Assembly (NCBI GenBank): GCA_026985055.1
Contig: JALSQZ010000058.1
Span: 18,087 to 82,086, forward strand
Origin: Sedimenticola sp.
GTDB lineage: Bacteria; Pseudomonadota; Gammaproteobacteria; Chromatiales; Chromatiaceae
Direction of reading: 5' to 3'
DNA length: 64,000 nt
This document shows positions 8,175 through 16,883 of the stretch, piece after piece; the first letter of the stretch is position 1, and each line of letters starts with the position of its first letter. The translations under genes were made by a program, and so were the position numbers. Below the pieces are notes generated by a model. The model saw only the letters and a program-made list of their open reading frames with translations, made no database searches and was not told the origin of the DNA.

Positions 8175-8789
8175 ATGGCCAGAGATTACAAGGGCCGCGC
8201 CAATCGCGGCAAGAAGAGCAAAAAACCCATATCCGCCTGGGTATGGCTGATCACAGGGTTTGTTCTGGGCGCAGTCAGCGTGGGAATCATCTGTATCAAG
8301 CTTGCCCCGCGCAACGCCACGGACAACTGGATAGGTGATCGTCCGCCCGCCGTCAGGGAGGCGCCCAAGGCACCTCCGCAATCTCCCGGTATCGTCAAGC
8401 CAAAACTGGATTTCTACAACCTGCTGGCCAACCGGGAAGTGCTGATTTCCGAAGACGAATTGGCGCGTCAGGTGAAAAAGGCGCCGCCGCCTCCGACGGC
8501 TTCCCGGGAGAAAAAGGCCGAACCGGTTCCTGCGCCAGCCAGGCCCGAGGCGACAGGCAAGAAGTATGTGGTGCAGGTGAGTTCCTTCCGCAGCCGCAAG
8601 GAGGCCGAGTCGCTCAAGGCGCGGCTGGCGTTGCTCGGACTGCGCGCCCATGTGAGCAGTGCCAGAATCAAGGGCAGCAGCTGGTACCGGGTGCAGCTTG
8701 GTCCTTATTCCAATGCTGCTGCCATGCAGGACGTGCGCAGGCAGCTTGCAAGCAGTGGTTACAAATCTCTGGCCATTGCGCTTAAATAG
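8175..8789 (+). CDS. SPOR-domain membrane protein (FtsN-like)
   Basis: A bitopic inner-membrane protein of 204 residues: basic cytoplasmic tail (KGRANRGKKSKKP), one membrane helix (AWVWLITGFVLGAVSVGII, about 21-40), a Pro-rich periplasmic linker (residues about 55-125) and a C-terminal SPOR domain (KKYVVQVSSFRSRKEAESL...GSSWYRVQLGPY, about 130-204). SPOR domains bind glycan strands lacking stem peptides at the division septum. Architecture and the position directly after argS match the FtsN-like genes of many gammaproteobacteria. It is shorter than E. coli FtsN (319 residues), and I cannot see a convincing essential core, so another SPOR protein is possible. A terminator-like hairpin follows. 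Confidence 0.88.
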   Translation: MARDYKGRANRGKKSKKPISAWVWLITGFVLGAVSVGIICIKLAPRNATDNWIGDRPPAVREAPKAPPQSPGIVKPKLDFYNLLANREVLISEDELARQVKKAPPPPTASREKKAEPVPAPARPEATGKKYVVQVSSFRSRKEAESLKARLALLGLRAHVSSARIKGSSWYRVQLGPYSNAAAMQDVRRQLASSGYKSLAIALK

Positions 8790-8855
8790 AGAACAAAATT
8801 AGGAGTGTTGTTGAAGAATCTGTCAGTCTGGCCGATGGTATTCCCGGAGTCTCGC

Positions 8856-8880
8856 AAAGATCCTTCCTTGGGATTTTTTT
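8856..8880 (+). terminator. Probable terminator after the argS-SPOR operon
   Basis: AAAGATCC (8856-8863) can pair with GGATTTTT (8871-8878), including one G-U pair, with a seven-base loop, and runs into a T tract. The stem is A+T-rich and moderate in strength. It lies 67 bases after the SPOR gene stop and before the FIST gene. Confidence 0.5.
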
Positions 8881-8892
8881 CTTGGCCCGCAC

Positions 8893-8916
8893 GGGTATCC
8901 GGTTTATCGAGATGCC
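8893..8916 (-). repeat. Possible degenerate copy of the two-hairpin repeat (first hairpin only)
   Basis: Read on the minus strand, GGCATCTCGATAAACCGG continues into ATACC and resembles the first hairpin at 5491-5518 (GGGGCATCTCGAAAAATCGG). GGCATC pairs with GATACC except at one position. The TGATTGAAAATGT block and second hairpin are not clearly present, so this may be a truncated copy or chance similarity. Confidence 0.35.
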
Positions 8917-8943
8917 GTTTTTTCAATGACCGTTGGGGACAGT

Positions 8944-10086
8944 ATGGAAGCAAGCCTGCTCGAGTACGATGCTGAAAAGGGTTGGCTGGGGACAACCGGG
9001 AAAAGCGCGGACAGTGTTTCCAGCCTGGTGCTGGTATTCAGCAGCTTGTCTCGGGAATCGACCCTTGAGGCATTGCGGTCATTGCGAGACAGTTATCCTG
9101 GTGCGGTGATAATGGGCTGCTCCACTGCCGGAGAAATCCTGGATACGCGCTTTCTGGAACAGGGCATGGTGGCGCTGGTTGTCCGGTTTGAACATGCCAG
9201 GCTGGCTCTGGAATGCCGCCGGAATGGGTCGGACGCGGATGCCTTTGGCATCGGCAAGTCGCTGGCCGAGGCGCTGTCCAGGGAGGAAAAGCCGCGTACC
9301 CTGTTCGTGCTCTCGGAAGGCCTGGGCATCAATGCTTCCGATCTCATGCGCGGCTTCAACGCGGTGCTTCAGGGGGAGATTCCCGTTACCGGCGGACTGG
9401 CGGGCGACGCAACCCGTTTCCAGTCCACCTGGGTAATCGGCGAGGATCAAATTCATGAAGACATGGTTTGCGCGCTTGGCATCTACGGAGCGCGCCTTGG
9501 TGTCGCCCATGGTTCCTGTGGAGGCTGGGATGTGCTCGGGCCGGAGCGTATCGTGACCCGCTCTGACGGCAATGTCCTGTACGAGCTCGATGACCAGCCC
9601 GCGCTGGCACTATACAAGAAATATCTGGGTGAGCGCGCCCGGGAACTGCCAGCTTCCGGCCTGCTTTTTCCCCTGGCCCTGCGCGCAGAGCAGGAGCAGA
9701 CGGAACAGAAGGTGCGCACCATTCTGGGGGTGAATGAAGAGGAGCAGTCCCTGACCTTTGCCGGGGACATTCCCCAGGGCGGCCTGGTCCAGCTCATGCA
9801 CGCCAATTTCGACCGGCTCATTGATGGCGCCGAGGATGCCGCCGGTTGCATGGATCTGTCCTCTTACGCTGGAGGGCCCTTGTGCTGCATCGCCATCAGT
9901 TGCGTGGGCCGGCATCTGGTGCTGGGGCCGCGGGTCGAGGAAGAGATTGAAGCCGTACGGGAGAAACTGCCGGAACAAACGCGCCAGATTGGTTTTTATT
10001 CCTATGGCGAGCTGTCTCCTCTTGCTTCGGGACTGTGTGATTTGCACAACCAGACCATGACCCTGACCCTGTGGTGGGAATATTGA
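8944..10086 (+). CDS. FIST sensory domain protein (FIST_N + FIST_C)
   Basis: FIST proteins are intracellular small-ligand sensors, proposed to sense amino acids or related compounds, usually coupled to signalling proteins. The 380-residue protein has FIST_N features (LVLVFSSLSRESTLEALRS, then PGAVIMGCSTAGEIL and IPVTGGLAGDATRF) and a FIST_C part (ELDDQPALALYKKYLG...PQGGLVQLMHANFDRL) ending GELSPLASGLCDLHNQTMTLTLW. The ATG at 8944 is preferred over 8926 because GGGGA lies five bases before it. Its stop overlaps the start of the GGDEF-EAL gene (TGATG), so the two are translationally coupled and probably form a sensor-output pair. The ligand cannot be read from sequence. Confidence 0.92.
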   Translation: MEASLLEYDAEKGWLGTTGKSADSVSSLVLVFSSLSRESTLEALRSLRDSYPGAVIMGCSTAGEILDTRFLEQGMVALVVRFEHARLALECRRNGSDADAFGIGKSLAEALSREEKPRTLFVLSEGLGINASDLMRGFNAVLQGEIPVTGGLAGDATRFQSTWVIGEDQIHEDMVCALGIYGARLGVAHGSCGGWDVLGPERIVTRSDGNVLYELDDQPALALYKKYLGERARELPASGLLFPLALRAEQEQTEQKVRTILGVNEEEQSLTFAGDIPQGGLVQLMHANFDRLIDGAEDAAGCMDLSSYAGGPLCCIAISCVGRHLVLGPRVEEEIEAVREKLPEQTRQIGFYSYGELSPLASGLCDLHNQTMTLTLWWEY

Positions 10087-12332
10087 TGCACCGGTTGCTC
10101 AAGCGGCAGTTGAAAAAACTGGGACTGGACGCCGAGCGGGTGCCGGATCAGGAACAATGGCAGCGCTTTCTGTCCCTCGTGGATGAGGCCTATGCCCAGT
10201 CCGATCAGGACAGGTATACCCTGGAGCGTTCCCTGAGCATTTCTTCCGAGGAAATGCAGGCGCTCTATCAGCGCCTGAAATCATCTTCCGAAGCACGCAT
10301 GAGCGCGATTGCCAAGGCATTTCCCGACATGATTTTCTTTCAGGATGAAGAAGGTCGTTATCTGGATGTACTTACCTCCAGGCCGGAAGAACTCTATGTT
10401 CCCCCGGAAAAGATCATCGGGCGGACAATGGAAGACATATTCGATGAACCACTGCTGGGCCTTTTTCGCAAGCTGCTGGCGGACGCCTTGAACAGCGGCC
10501 GATTACAGCAGATCGAATACCAGATGCCAAACGGAAAAGGCGAACTGCGCATGTATGAGGCGCGTATGGTGCCCATGGAGTTCCGTGACGAAGGCAAACG
10601 GTCGCTGCTTACGGTGGTGCGTGATGTAACCGATATTCGCCGTGAGGAAACCCGGGGGCACCTGGTCGCCAAGGCGGTCAGCGCGGCCCGGGAAGGCATT
10701 GTTATTCTGGATGAGAAAAAACATATCGTCTCCGCCAATCCTGCGGTGGAAAGCATCTGCCAGGTGGCGGTTACAGAAATCCTGGGCAAAGGTTTGTCGG
10801 TGCTCTGCGGCGCTGAGACGCAACTGCTGGAAGACGCTGCCTGGCGGATCCTGGATACTCAGGGGCGCTGGCATGGTGAAGTGCAGATCTGCCGCGTGGA
10901 TGGTACGCCTGTGTCCCTGTGGCTGAATGTGGATCGGGTGAACCCCGAATCCGATATGCCGCCGCACTATGTAATCCTGCTGAACGATATAACCGAACTG
11001 CATGCTTCGCGTCAGGAGCTGGAGCGCCTTGCTACCCATGATTATCTGACTGGCCTGCCCAACCGCATCCTGTTTCAGGATCGTCTGGAACAGGCGCTGG
11101 CCCGCACACAGCGAAGCACTTGTTCCGGCGCACTGTTCTTCATGGATCTCGACCGGTTCAAGATCATCAATGACAGCCTGGGTCATCAGGTGGGAGACCG
11201 CTTGCTTCAGGCCGTGGCAAACCGCCTGTCTGCCCACATCCGGCCTGCTGACACCCTGGCGCGCATGGGTGGCGATGAATTCACCCTCATCGTTGAAGAC
11301 CTGCGTCGCCCGGAAGACATCGTGCAGCTGCTGGAAAAGCTTCAGGAGGCATTTCGCCGTCCTTTCCGCGTGGGCCAGCATGAATTGCGCACTACCGCCA
11401 GTATTGGCGTGAGCATCTTCCCGCGTGATGGCAGAACCACGGACGAACTCATCAAGAATGCGGATACGGCCATGTATGCGGCCAAGGAAAGCGGCAGGGA
11501 TCAGTACCGCTTCTTTACCGAGCGCCTTACTCTTTCCGCCTATTCCTATTTCGATACCGAGCAGGGATTGCACAAGGCGCTGGCTGGTGATGAGTTCTAC
11601 CTCGTTTACCAGCCCCAGTATGAACTGTCCAGCGGGCAACTGGTGGGGGTGGAGGCGCTGCTGCGCTGGCATCGGCCCGGCCAGGGTCTGATCAGCCCTT
11701 CAACATTCATTCCCATGGCTGAAATGGCGGGCCTGATCGCTCCTTTGGGTGCCTGGGTGCGGGAGGCGGTATGCAAACAGATCGTCGCCTGGCAGGAGGC
11801 CGGCGTCCTCCCTCCAAAGGTGGCGATCAACCTCTCCAGCCGCGAGTTGGTCAAACCGGGTTTGAATGCCAGTGTCGCCAGCCTGCTTGCCCGCTACCGG
11901 GTTTCCGCCGAACTCATTGAGTTCGAGATCACTGAGAGCGTTATCATCGAAAGAGGTGATGTTGCCTACCAGAACCTGTTTGGTCTTACGGAAATGGGCA
12001 TAGAGCTGGCCATCGATGATTTCGGCACCGGTCATTCCTCACTGGTAAACCTGAAGCGTTTCCCCCTCGCCAGTCTGAAAATCGACCGCAGTTTCGTGCG
12101 AGACCTGCTGGTGGATGAAAATGACGAAGCCATCGTGCGCGCCACCATTGTTCTGGCGCGAAGCTTTGGCATGAAGACCGTGGCGGAAGGGGTGGAAAAC
12201 CATCAGCAACTGGCGTTTCTGCGGGAGGCTGGCTGTGACCGGGTGCAAGGCTTTGTCTGCGGCAAGCCCATGAGCGCTGCGGGCATAGCCCGGCTGCTGG
12301 AGAAAGCCGCTGCTGCAGGTAGTGGCGAGTGA
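10086..12332 (+). CDS. PAS-PAS-GGDEF-EAL cyclic-di-GMP enzyme
   Basis: Putative dual diguanylate cyclase and c-di-GMP phosphodiesterase, 748 residues, no membrane segments. Order: N-terminal helical region (1-65), two PAS domains (about 68-185 and 190-310), GGDEF (about 315-480) and EAL (about 490-740). The GGDEF site is intact (MGGDEF, 395-399) and has a product-inhibition I-site RPAD five residues before it. The EAL domain has EALLRW (523-528), NLSSREL, EITES, DDFGTGHSSL, KIDRSFV and EGVEN, so it also looks catalytically complete. The start at 10086 overlaps the FIST stop. The FIST protein is the likely upstream sensor. Which activity dominates cannot be judged from sequence. Confidence 0.95.
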   Translation: MHRLLKRQLKKLGLDAERVPDQEQWQRFLSLVDEAYAQSDQDRYTLERSLSISSEEMQALYQRLKSSSEARMSAIAKAFPDMIFFQDEEGRYLDVLTSRPEELYVPPEKIIGRTMEDIFDEPLLGLFRKLLADALNSGRLQQIEYQMPNGKGELRMYEARMVPMEFRDEGKRSLLTVVRDVTDIRREETRGHLVAKAVSAAREGIVILDEKKHIVSANPAVESICQVAVTEILGKGLSVLCGAETQLLEDAAWRILDTQGRWHGEVQICRVDGTPVSLWLNVDRVNPESDMPPHYVILLNDITELHASRQELERLATHDYLTGLPNRILFQDRLEQALARTQRSTCSGALFFMDLDRFKIINDSLGHQVGDRLLQAVANRLSAHIRPADTLARMGGDEFTLIVEDLRRPEDIVQLLEKLQEAFRRPFRVGQHELRTTASIGVSIFPRDGRTTDELIKNADTAMYAAKESGRDQYRFFTERLTLSAYSYFDTEQGLHKALAGDEFYLVYQPQYELSSGQLVGVEALLRWHRPGQGLISPSTFIPMAEMAGLIAPLGAWVREAVCKQIVAWQEAGVLPPKVAINLSSRELVKPGLNASVASLLARYRVSAELIEFEITESVIIERGDVAYQNLFGLTEMGIELAIDDFGTGHSSLVNLKRFPLASLKIDRSFVRDLLVDENDEAIVRATIVLARSFGMKTVAEGVENHQQLAFLREAGCDRVQGFVCGKPMSAAGIARLLEKAAAAGSGE

Positions 12333-12424
12333 TGATGAGCAGTGCGTTTCCTTTCGGGTTCCGGTAAAATTACTGATTACTTTTTCGTATCCGCATGCCG
12401 GCATCACGGCAGGGAGTATTCAGC

Positions 12425-13111
12425 ATGAAAGATTTTGTATTGGCGCCTTCCATCCTTTCCGCAGATTTTGCCAAGCTGGGCCAGGAATGTGACGATGTGC
12501 TGGCATCGGGCTGTGAATTCATCCATTTCGATGTGATGGACAATCACTACGTGCCCAATCTGACCATCGGCCCCCTGGTGTGTGACGCCCTGCGCAAGCA
12601 CGGCATCACCGCTCCTATCGATGTACACCTGATGGTCAGCCCGGTAGATCGCATCGTGGGTGATTTTGCCGAAGCCGGCGCTACCTATATCACCTTCCAT
12701 CCGGAAGCATCCGAGCATGTGGATCGTACCCTGCAGCTGATCCGAAGCGCTGGCTGCAAGGCCGGTCTGGTATTCAATCCGGCCACGCCGCTGGATTATC
12801 TGAAATATGAAATGGAAAATGTGGACATGATTCTGCTCATGTCCGTGAACCCCGGCTTTGGCGGTCAGAGCTTCATTCCTTCCGCCCTGCCCAAGCTCAG
12901 GGAAGCACGCAAGATGATCGATGATTCCGGCCTGGACATTCGCCTGGAAATCGACGGCGGCGTGAAAGTGGACAACATCGCCGAGATCGCTGCCGCGGGC
13001 GCCGATACCTTCGTTTCAGGCTCCGGTATCTTTGGTGGGCGCAACGAAGACGATCCCAACAAATATGATACCCGCGTCCGGGAAATGCTCGATGCACTGA
13101 AGGCCGGTTGA
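12425..13111 (+). CDS. rpe: Ribulose-phosphate 3-epimerase
   Basis: Interconverts ribulose-5-phosphate and xylulose-5-phosphate in the pentose phosphate pathway or Calvin cycle. The 228-residue TIM barrel shows [14 protein letters not shown] at the start, the metal ligands in [14 protein letters not shown] and [19 protein letters not shown] and the phosphate-binding EIDGGV and FVSGSGIFG. The ATG at 12425 follows GGGAG at a good distance; an upstream in-frame ATG at 12395 has no homology support. It overlaps gph by one base in TGATG fashion, the standard rpe-gph pairing of gammaproteobacteria. Confidence 0.97.
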   Translation: MKDFVLAPSILSADFAKLGQECDDVLASGCEFIHFDVMDNHYVPNLTIGPLVCDALRKHGITAPIDVHLMVSPVDRIVGDFAEAGATYITFHPEASEHVDRTLQLIRSAGCKAGLVFNPATPLDYLKYEMENVDMILLMSVNPGFGGQSFIPSALPKLREARKMIDDSGLDIRLEIDGGVKVDNIAEIAAAGADTFVSGSGIFGGRNEDDPNKYDTRVREMLDALKAG

Positions 13112-13776
13112 TGTCCGACAAGCCGCAAATGATCCTCATCGACGTGGATGGCACGCTGGTTGACAGCGTGCCGGATCTAGCCTGGTGCGTGGACGAGATG
13201 ATGAAAACCCTGGGGCGAGCGCCCTGGGGTGAAAAGCGCGTCCGCGACTGGGTGGGCAACGGAGTGGAGCGCCTGGTGCGCCGTGCCCTCATCGGCCAGC
13301 TCGATGGCGAACCCTCCGATGAGGAATTCGACAAGGCCTATCCGCTCTTTCTCGACCTGTATGCGGAGAACACCTCCAGGCGTTCGACCCTCTATCCCGG
13401 GGTCAGGGAAGGGCTGGACTACCTGCGACAGCAGGGATATTCCCTGGGCTGCGTGACCAACAAGGCGGAACAGTTTACCCTGCCCCTGCTGCGCGATCTC
13501 GGCATCGAAGATTATTTTGGCATCGTCGTCGCCGGTGATACCCTGCCGGTGAAAAAACCCGATCCCACGCCACTGCTCTATGCCGCCGAATTCTTCGGCG
13601 CCACCCCGGAGCAATCACTCATGATCGGCGACTCCAAAAGCGACGTCACCGCCGCCCGCGCCGCCGGCTTTCGCATCATCTGCATGAGCTATGGCTACAA
13701 TCACGGCGAGGACATCCGTAAATACGACCCGGATGCGGTGATCGACTCCATGGCGGAGCTGGAAAGGCTGCTGTAG
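13111..13776 (+). CDS. gph: Phosphoglycolate phosphatase (HAD superfamily)
   Basis: Dephosphorylates 2-phosphoglycolate from oxygenase side reactions or DNA 3'-end repair. The 221-residue protein has the four HAD motifs: nucleophile DVDGTLVDS, motif II VTNK, motif III Lys in VKKPDPTPLLYA and motif IV GDSKSDVTAARAAG. The helical cap region lies between about residues 20 and 85. The ATG at 13111 overlaps the rpe stop. Specificity is inferred from the motif set and the rpe-gph-trpE order, where Gph is standard. Confidence 0.93.
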   Translation: MSDKPQMILIDVDGTLVDSVPDLAWCVDEMMKTLGRAPWGEKRVRDWVGNGVERLVRRALIGQLDGEPSDEEFDKAYPLFLDLYAENTSRRSTLYPGVREGLDYLRQQGYSLGCVTNKAEQFTLPLLRDLGIEDYFGIVVAGDTLPVKKPDPTPLLYAAEFFGATPEQSLMIGDSKSDVTAARAAGFRIICMSYGYNHGEDIRKYDPDAVIDSMAELERLL

Positions 13777-13794
13777 GCTGCCAAAAGCAAATTG

Positions 13795-13822
13795 TTGCAT
13801 TGGCGTGTCTAAGCGCCATACT
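13795..13822 (+). promoter_or_regulatory. Possible promoter of the cytochrome c gene
   Basis: TTGCAT (13795-13800) and CATACT (13817-13822) are 16 bases apart and lie 29 bases before the cytochrome start at 13851. Each hexamer differs from consensus by two bases, so this is a moderate match. It suggests that the cytochrome gene is transcribed independently of gph. Confidence 0.45.
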
Positions 13823-13850
13823 GTCCCGGAAAGTCATCAAACCAGAGGCC

Positions 13851-14327
13851 ATGAAAATGAACCGAAACCTGCTTGCGACCTGTATTCTGTTTTTCGTTGG
13901 AATGCCTCTAGGCTCATTTGCCGGAAGCCAAGAACAGGAAATGAGTCAAATGATGCATCACAGCATGATGGATCATGCAGATGATGGACGAATATCCCTT
14001 GGCCTTTCGGCAAAGATGAAGCGCCATCAATTGGCCAACATGCGTTCTCATCTTGAAGCGATACAAGGGATTGTCGGTTTGATCGGAAAGGGAGATTTCG
14101 ACACTGCCTCCGAGTTGGCTCACAACAGGCTCGGGCTGACAGAAGACATGCAAAAGATGTGTAATATGTTTGAAAACGAGAACTTCAGGAACCTTGGCCT
14201 GCAGTTTCACAAAAGCGCGGATCATCTTGCCGAGGTGTTGAAGACGAAAGACGCCAACCAGTCTCTTCAGGCGTTGAGCGAAACGATGGGGTATTGCGTG
14301 CAATGCCATGCCACTTTTCGCCAGTGA
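13851..14327 (+). CDS. Class II cytochrome c (cytochrome c'/c556-like)
   Basis: A periplasmic heme protein. The N terminus NRNLLATCILFFVGMPLGSFAG is a cleavable signal peptide. The mature part (about 135 residues) is predicted mostly helical and Met/His-rich near the start (MSQMMHHSMMDH). A single heme-attachment motif CVQCH lies at the very C terminus (149-153), as in four-helix-bundle class II cytochromes. The ATG at 13851 follows AGAGG; an ATG two codons later is also possible. It interrupts the usual gph-trpE order and is probably a separate unit. It might carry electrons or bind NO; the axial ligands and role are not determinable here. Confidence 0.85.
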   Translation: MKMNRNLLATCILFFVGMPLGSFAGSQEQEMSQMMHHSMMDHADDGRISLGLSAKMKRHQLANMRSHLEAIQGIVGLIGKGDFDTASELAHNRLGLTEDMQKMCNMFENENFRNLGLQFHKSADHLAEVLKTKDANQSLQALSETMGYCVQCHATFRQ

Positions 14328-14571
14328 ATCCTGAAAAAAATTTTGCTCCGGTAGATCGGGTTTGCTTTTTCGGCCATGCCGGGTTTTCTCCGCGCCGGGA
14401 AAAAACAGGAACAGGCTTGGCTAATCCGGTTTTTTGTTTTATCTTTCCCCTCCATACACGAAATTCCAGAAAGTGATCATGATGCACACGATAGAGAAAG
14501 CACAAGGGCGATGGCGGAGCTGAGCATTCAGCTGCCCGTTCTGTTTGTGTTTCGATATTGTGGAGAAAGTC

Positions 14572-16065
14572 ATGACCCCTGAAAAATTCGACGCCCTGGC
14601 CGCCCAGGGTTACAACCGCATCCCCGTGGTTTGCGAGGTGCTTGCGGATCTCGATACCCCCCTGAGTGTTTACCTGAAGCTGGTGGATGGCCCCTACGGC
14701 TATCTGTTCGAATCCGTGCAGGGGGGAGAGAAGTGGGGGCGGTATTCCATCATCGGCCTGCCTTGCCGCACCCAGCTGCGGGTCAATCGCCGCCAGATCA
14801 CCATCAGCACCGATGGTGAAATAGTGGAGACCGTCCAGGCCGACGACCCCCTGGCCTTCATCGAGGATTTCCAGTCTCGCTACAAGGTGCCGGAGCTGCC
14901 CGATCTGCCACGCTTCAGCGGCGGACTGGTAGGCTATTTCGGCTATGACAGCATCGGCTATATCGAGCCCAGGCTCTACAATCCTGACAAGAACGACCCG
15001 CTGCAAACGCCGGACATCCTGCTCATGGTGTCCGATGAGGTGGTGGTGTTCGACAATCTGGCCGGGCGCATGTTCATCATCGTGCATGCTGATCCGGTAC
15101 GGGGCGACACTTACGCCAGCGCCCAGGCACGCATCGCCGAGCTGGCCGAACGCATGCGCAACAGCCCGCCGCGACTGCCCCAGACGCAGGGCCGAAAGAT
15201 ACAGGAGTCGGATTTTGTTTCCGGTTTTACCGAGGATGGTTTCCAGGCTGCGGTGGAGCGCATCAAGGACTACATCGTGGCCGGGGACTGCATGCAGGTG
15301 GTGTTGTCCCAGCGTTTGTCCATTCCCTATCAGGCGCCGCCTCTGGATCTGTACCGGGCTCTGCGCGGCCTGAATCCGTCGCCCTATATGTACTTTCTGG
15401 ATCTGGAGGACTTTCAGATCGTCGGCTCTTCACCGGAGATTCTGGTGCGGCTGGAAGACAACGAAGTCACCGTGCGTCCCATTGCCGGCACCCGGCGCCG
15501 GGGGCATACGCAAGACGAAGACAAGGCCCTGGAAGCAGAGCTGCTGGCCGATCCCAAGGAGCTGGCGGAACATCTCATGCTCATCGATCTGGGACGCAAT
15601 GACGCGGGTCGGGTGGCGCGAACCGGCAGCGTGACCCTTACGGACAAGATGATCGTGGAGCGGTATTCCCATGTCATGCACATCGTCTCCAACGTCACCG
15701 CGGACCTGAAGGAAGACCTGAGCGCCATCGACGTGCTGCGCGCCACCTTCCCGGCGGGCACCGTGTCCGGCGCGCCCAAGATTCGCGCCATGGAGATCAT
15801 TGATGAACTCGAACCGGTGAAGCGCGGCGTCTATTCCGGCGCCGTGGGTTATCTATCATGGAATGGCAACATGGATACGGCCATCGCCATTCGCACCGCG
15901 GTGATCAAGGATCAGCAGCTGCATATCCAGGCAGGCGCCGGAGTAGTGGCGGATTCGAAACCCGAGCTGGAATGGAAGGAAACCATGAACAAGGGCAGGG
16001 CGGTATTCCGCGCCGTAGCCCTGGCGGAAGCCGGGCTGGAAAAGCATTTGTGTGAGGAGGGCTGA
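14572..16065 (+). CDS. trpE: Anthranilate synthase component I
   Basis: Converts chorismate plus ammonia or glutamine to anthranilate, the first committed step of tryptophan synthesis. The 497-residue protein has the N-terminal regulatory region with LLESxx-like [16 protein letters not shown] (feedback-inhibition site) and the chorismate-binding core: [72 protein letters not shown]. It is followed three bases later by trpG. The 244-base gap before it shows no leader peptide with Trp-codon runs, so classical attenuation is not evident. The ATG at 14572 is used; the upstream extension from 14545 is not conserved. Confidence 0.97.
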   Translation: MTPEKFDALAAQGYNRIPVVCEVLADLDTPLSVYLKLVDGPYGYLFESVQGGEKWGRYSIIGLPCRTQLRVNRRQITISTDGEIVETVQADDPLAFIEDFQSRYKVPELPDLPRFSGGLVGYFGYDSIGYIEPRLYNPDKNDPLQTPDILLMVSDEVVVFDNLAGRMFIIVHADPVRGDTYASAQARIAELAERMRNSPPRLPQTQGRKIQESDFVSGFTEDGFQAAVERIKDYIVAGDCMQVVLSQRLSIPYQAPPLDLYRALRGLNPSPYMYFLDLEDFQIVGSSPEILVRLEDNEVTVRPIAGTRRRGHTQDEDKALEAELLADPKELAEHLMLIDLGRNDAGRVARTGSVTLTDKMIVERYSHVMHIVSNVTADLKEDLSAIDVLRATFPAGTVSGAPKIRAMEIIDELEPVKRGVYSGAVGYLSWNGNMDTAIAIRTAVIKDQQLHIQAGAGVVADSKPELEWKETMNKGRAVFRAVALAEAGLEKHLCEEG

Positions 16066-16068
16066 ATC

Positions 16069-16647
16069 ATGTTGCTGATGATCGACAACTACGACTCCTT
16101 CACCTTCAATCTGGTGCAGTATTTCGGCGAACTGGGCGCGGAGGTAAAGGTAGTGCGCAACGACGAGATCGACATTGCCGGCATCGAAGCCCTGGCGCCG
16201 GATCAGCTGGTAATCTCTCCCGGCCCCTGCACCCCCAACGAAGCGGGCATTTCCCTGCAAGCCATCACCCATTTTGCCGGCAAGTTGCCGATATTGGGCG
16301 TGTGTCTGGGCCATCAGTCCATCGGCCAGGCCTTTGGCGGCAAAATCGTCCATGCGCGGGAGATCATGCACGGCAAGACCTCGCCCATCTTTCATGCCGA
16401 TACCGGCGTGTTCCGCAATCTGGACAATCCCTTTCAGGCGACGCGCTATCATTCCCTGGTGATCGAAAAGGACAGCCTGCCCGATTGCCTGGAAATCACC
16501 GCCTGGACGGAAAAGGGCGGTGAAATGGACGAGATCATGGGCGTGCGCCACCGGGAGCTGGATGTGCAGGGGGTACAGTTTCATCCCGAGTCCATCCTGA
16601 CCCAACATGGGCACGATATGCTGCGGAATTTCCTGGAGGGCAAATGA
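16069..16647 (+). CDS. trpG: Anthranilate synthase component II, glutamine amidotransferase
   Basis: Supplies ammonia from glutamine to TrpE; the same family member often also serves PabB in folate synthesis. The 192-residue class I amidotransferase has [13 protein letters not shown] at the start, the oxyanion motif [11 protein letters not shown], the nucleophile in [11 protein letters not shown] and the His-Glu pair in [11 protein letters not shown]. It starts three bases after trpE and its stop overlaps the next small gene in ATGA. All catalytic residues are intact. Confidence 0.96.
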   Translation: MLLMIDNYDSFTFNLVQYFGELGAEVKVVRNDEIDIAGIEALAPDQLVISPGPCTPNEAGISLQAITHFAGKLPILGVCLGHQSIGQAFGGKIVHAREIMHGKTSPIFHADTGVFRNLDNPFQATRYHSLVIEKDSLPDCLEITAWTEKGGEMDEIMGVRHRELDVQGVQFHPESILTQHGHDMLRNFLEGK

Positions 16648-16865
16648 ACGCGGAAATCGTATTGCAATCGGTGTTGACCTGCCCCCATTGCAAGCATCAG
16701 GAAGAAGAAACCATGCCCACCGATGCCTGTCAGTGGTATTACGAATGTAAAGGTTGTGGAGCGTTGCTGAAGCCGAACAAGGGCGATTGCTGCGTGTTCT
16801 GTTCTTTCGGCTCCGTTCCCTGCCCACCTGTTCAGATGAGGTCGGGCGACTGTTGTGGAAGTTGA
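16644..16865 (+). CDS. GDCCVxC-type cysteine-rich small protein
   Basis: A 73-residue protein with 11 cysteines and the motif [17 protein letters not shown] (46-62). This is the signature of the GDCCVxC-domain family, some members of which carry selenocysteine. Here the motif positions are all Cys. CPHC (13-16) and CKGC (35-38) look like a zinc or other metal-binding knuckle. There is no signal peptide. The start overlaps the trpG stop (ATGA) and trpD follows 18 bases later, so it is embedded in the trp operon. The family is uncharacterised; metal or oxyanion handling is often guessed but is not demonstrated by anything here. Confidence 0.88.
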   Translation: MNAEIVLQSVLTCPHCKHQEEETMPTDACQWYYECKGCGALLKPNKGDCCVFCSFGSVPCPPVQMRSGDCCGS

Positions 16866-16883
16866 GTTGAGGAGCAAAAAACG

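Noticed and set aside
6702..8651. Long open frame on the minus strand opposite argS and the SPOR gene
   Set aside because: Antisense to two well-identified genes; composition typical of the complementary frame in G+C-rich DNA; no homology.
14328..14571. Possible trp leader/attenuator before trpE
   Set aside because: No short frame with consecutive Trp codons and no convincing alternate hairpins with a T tract.
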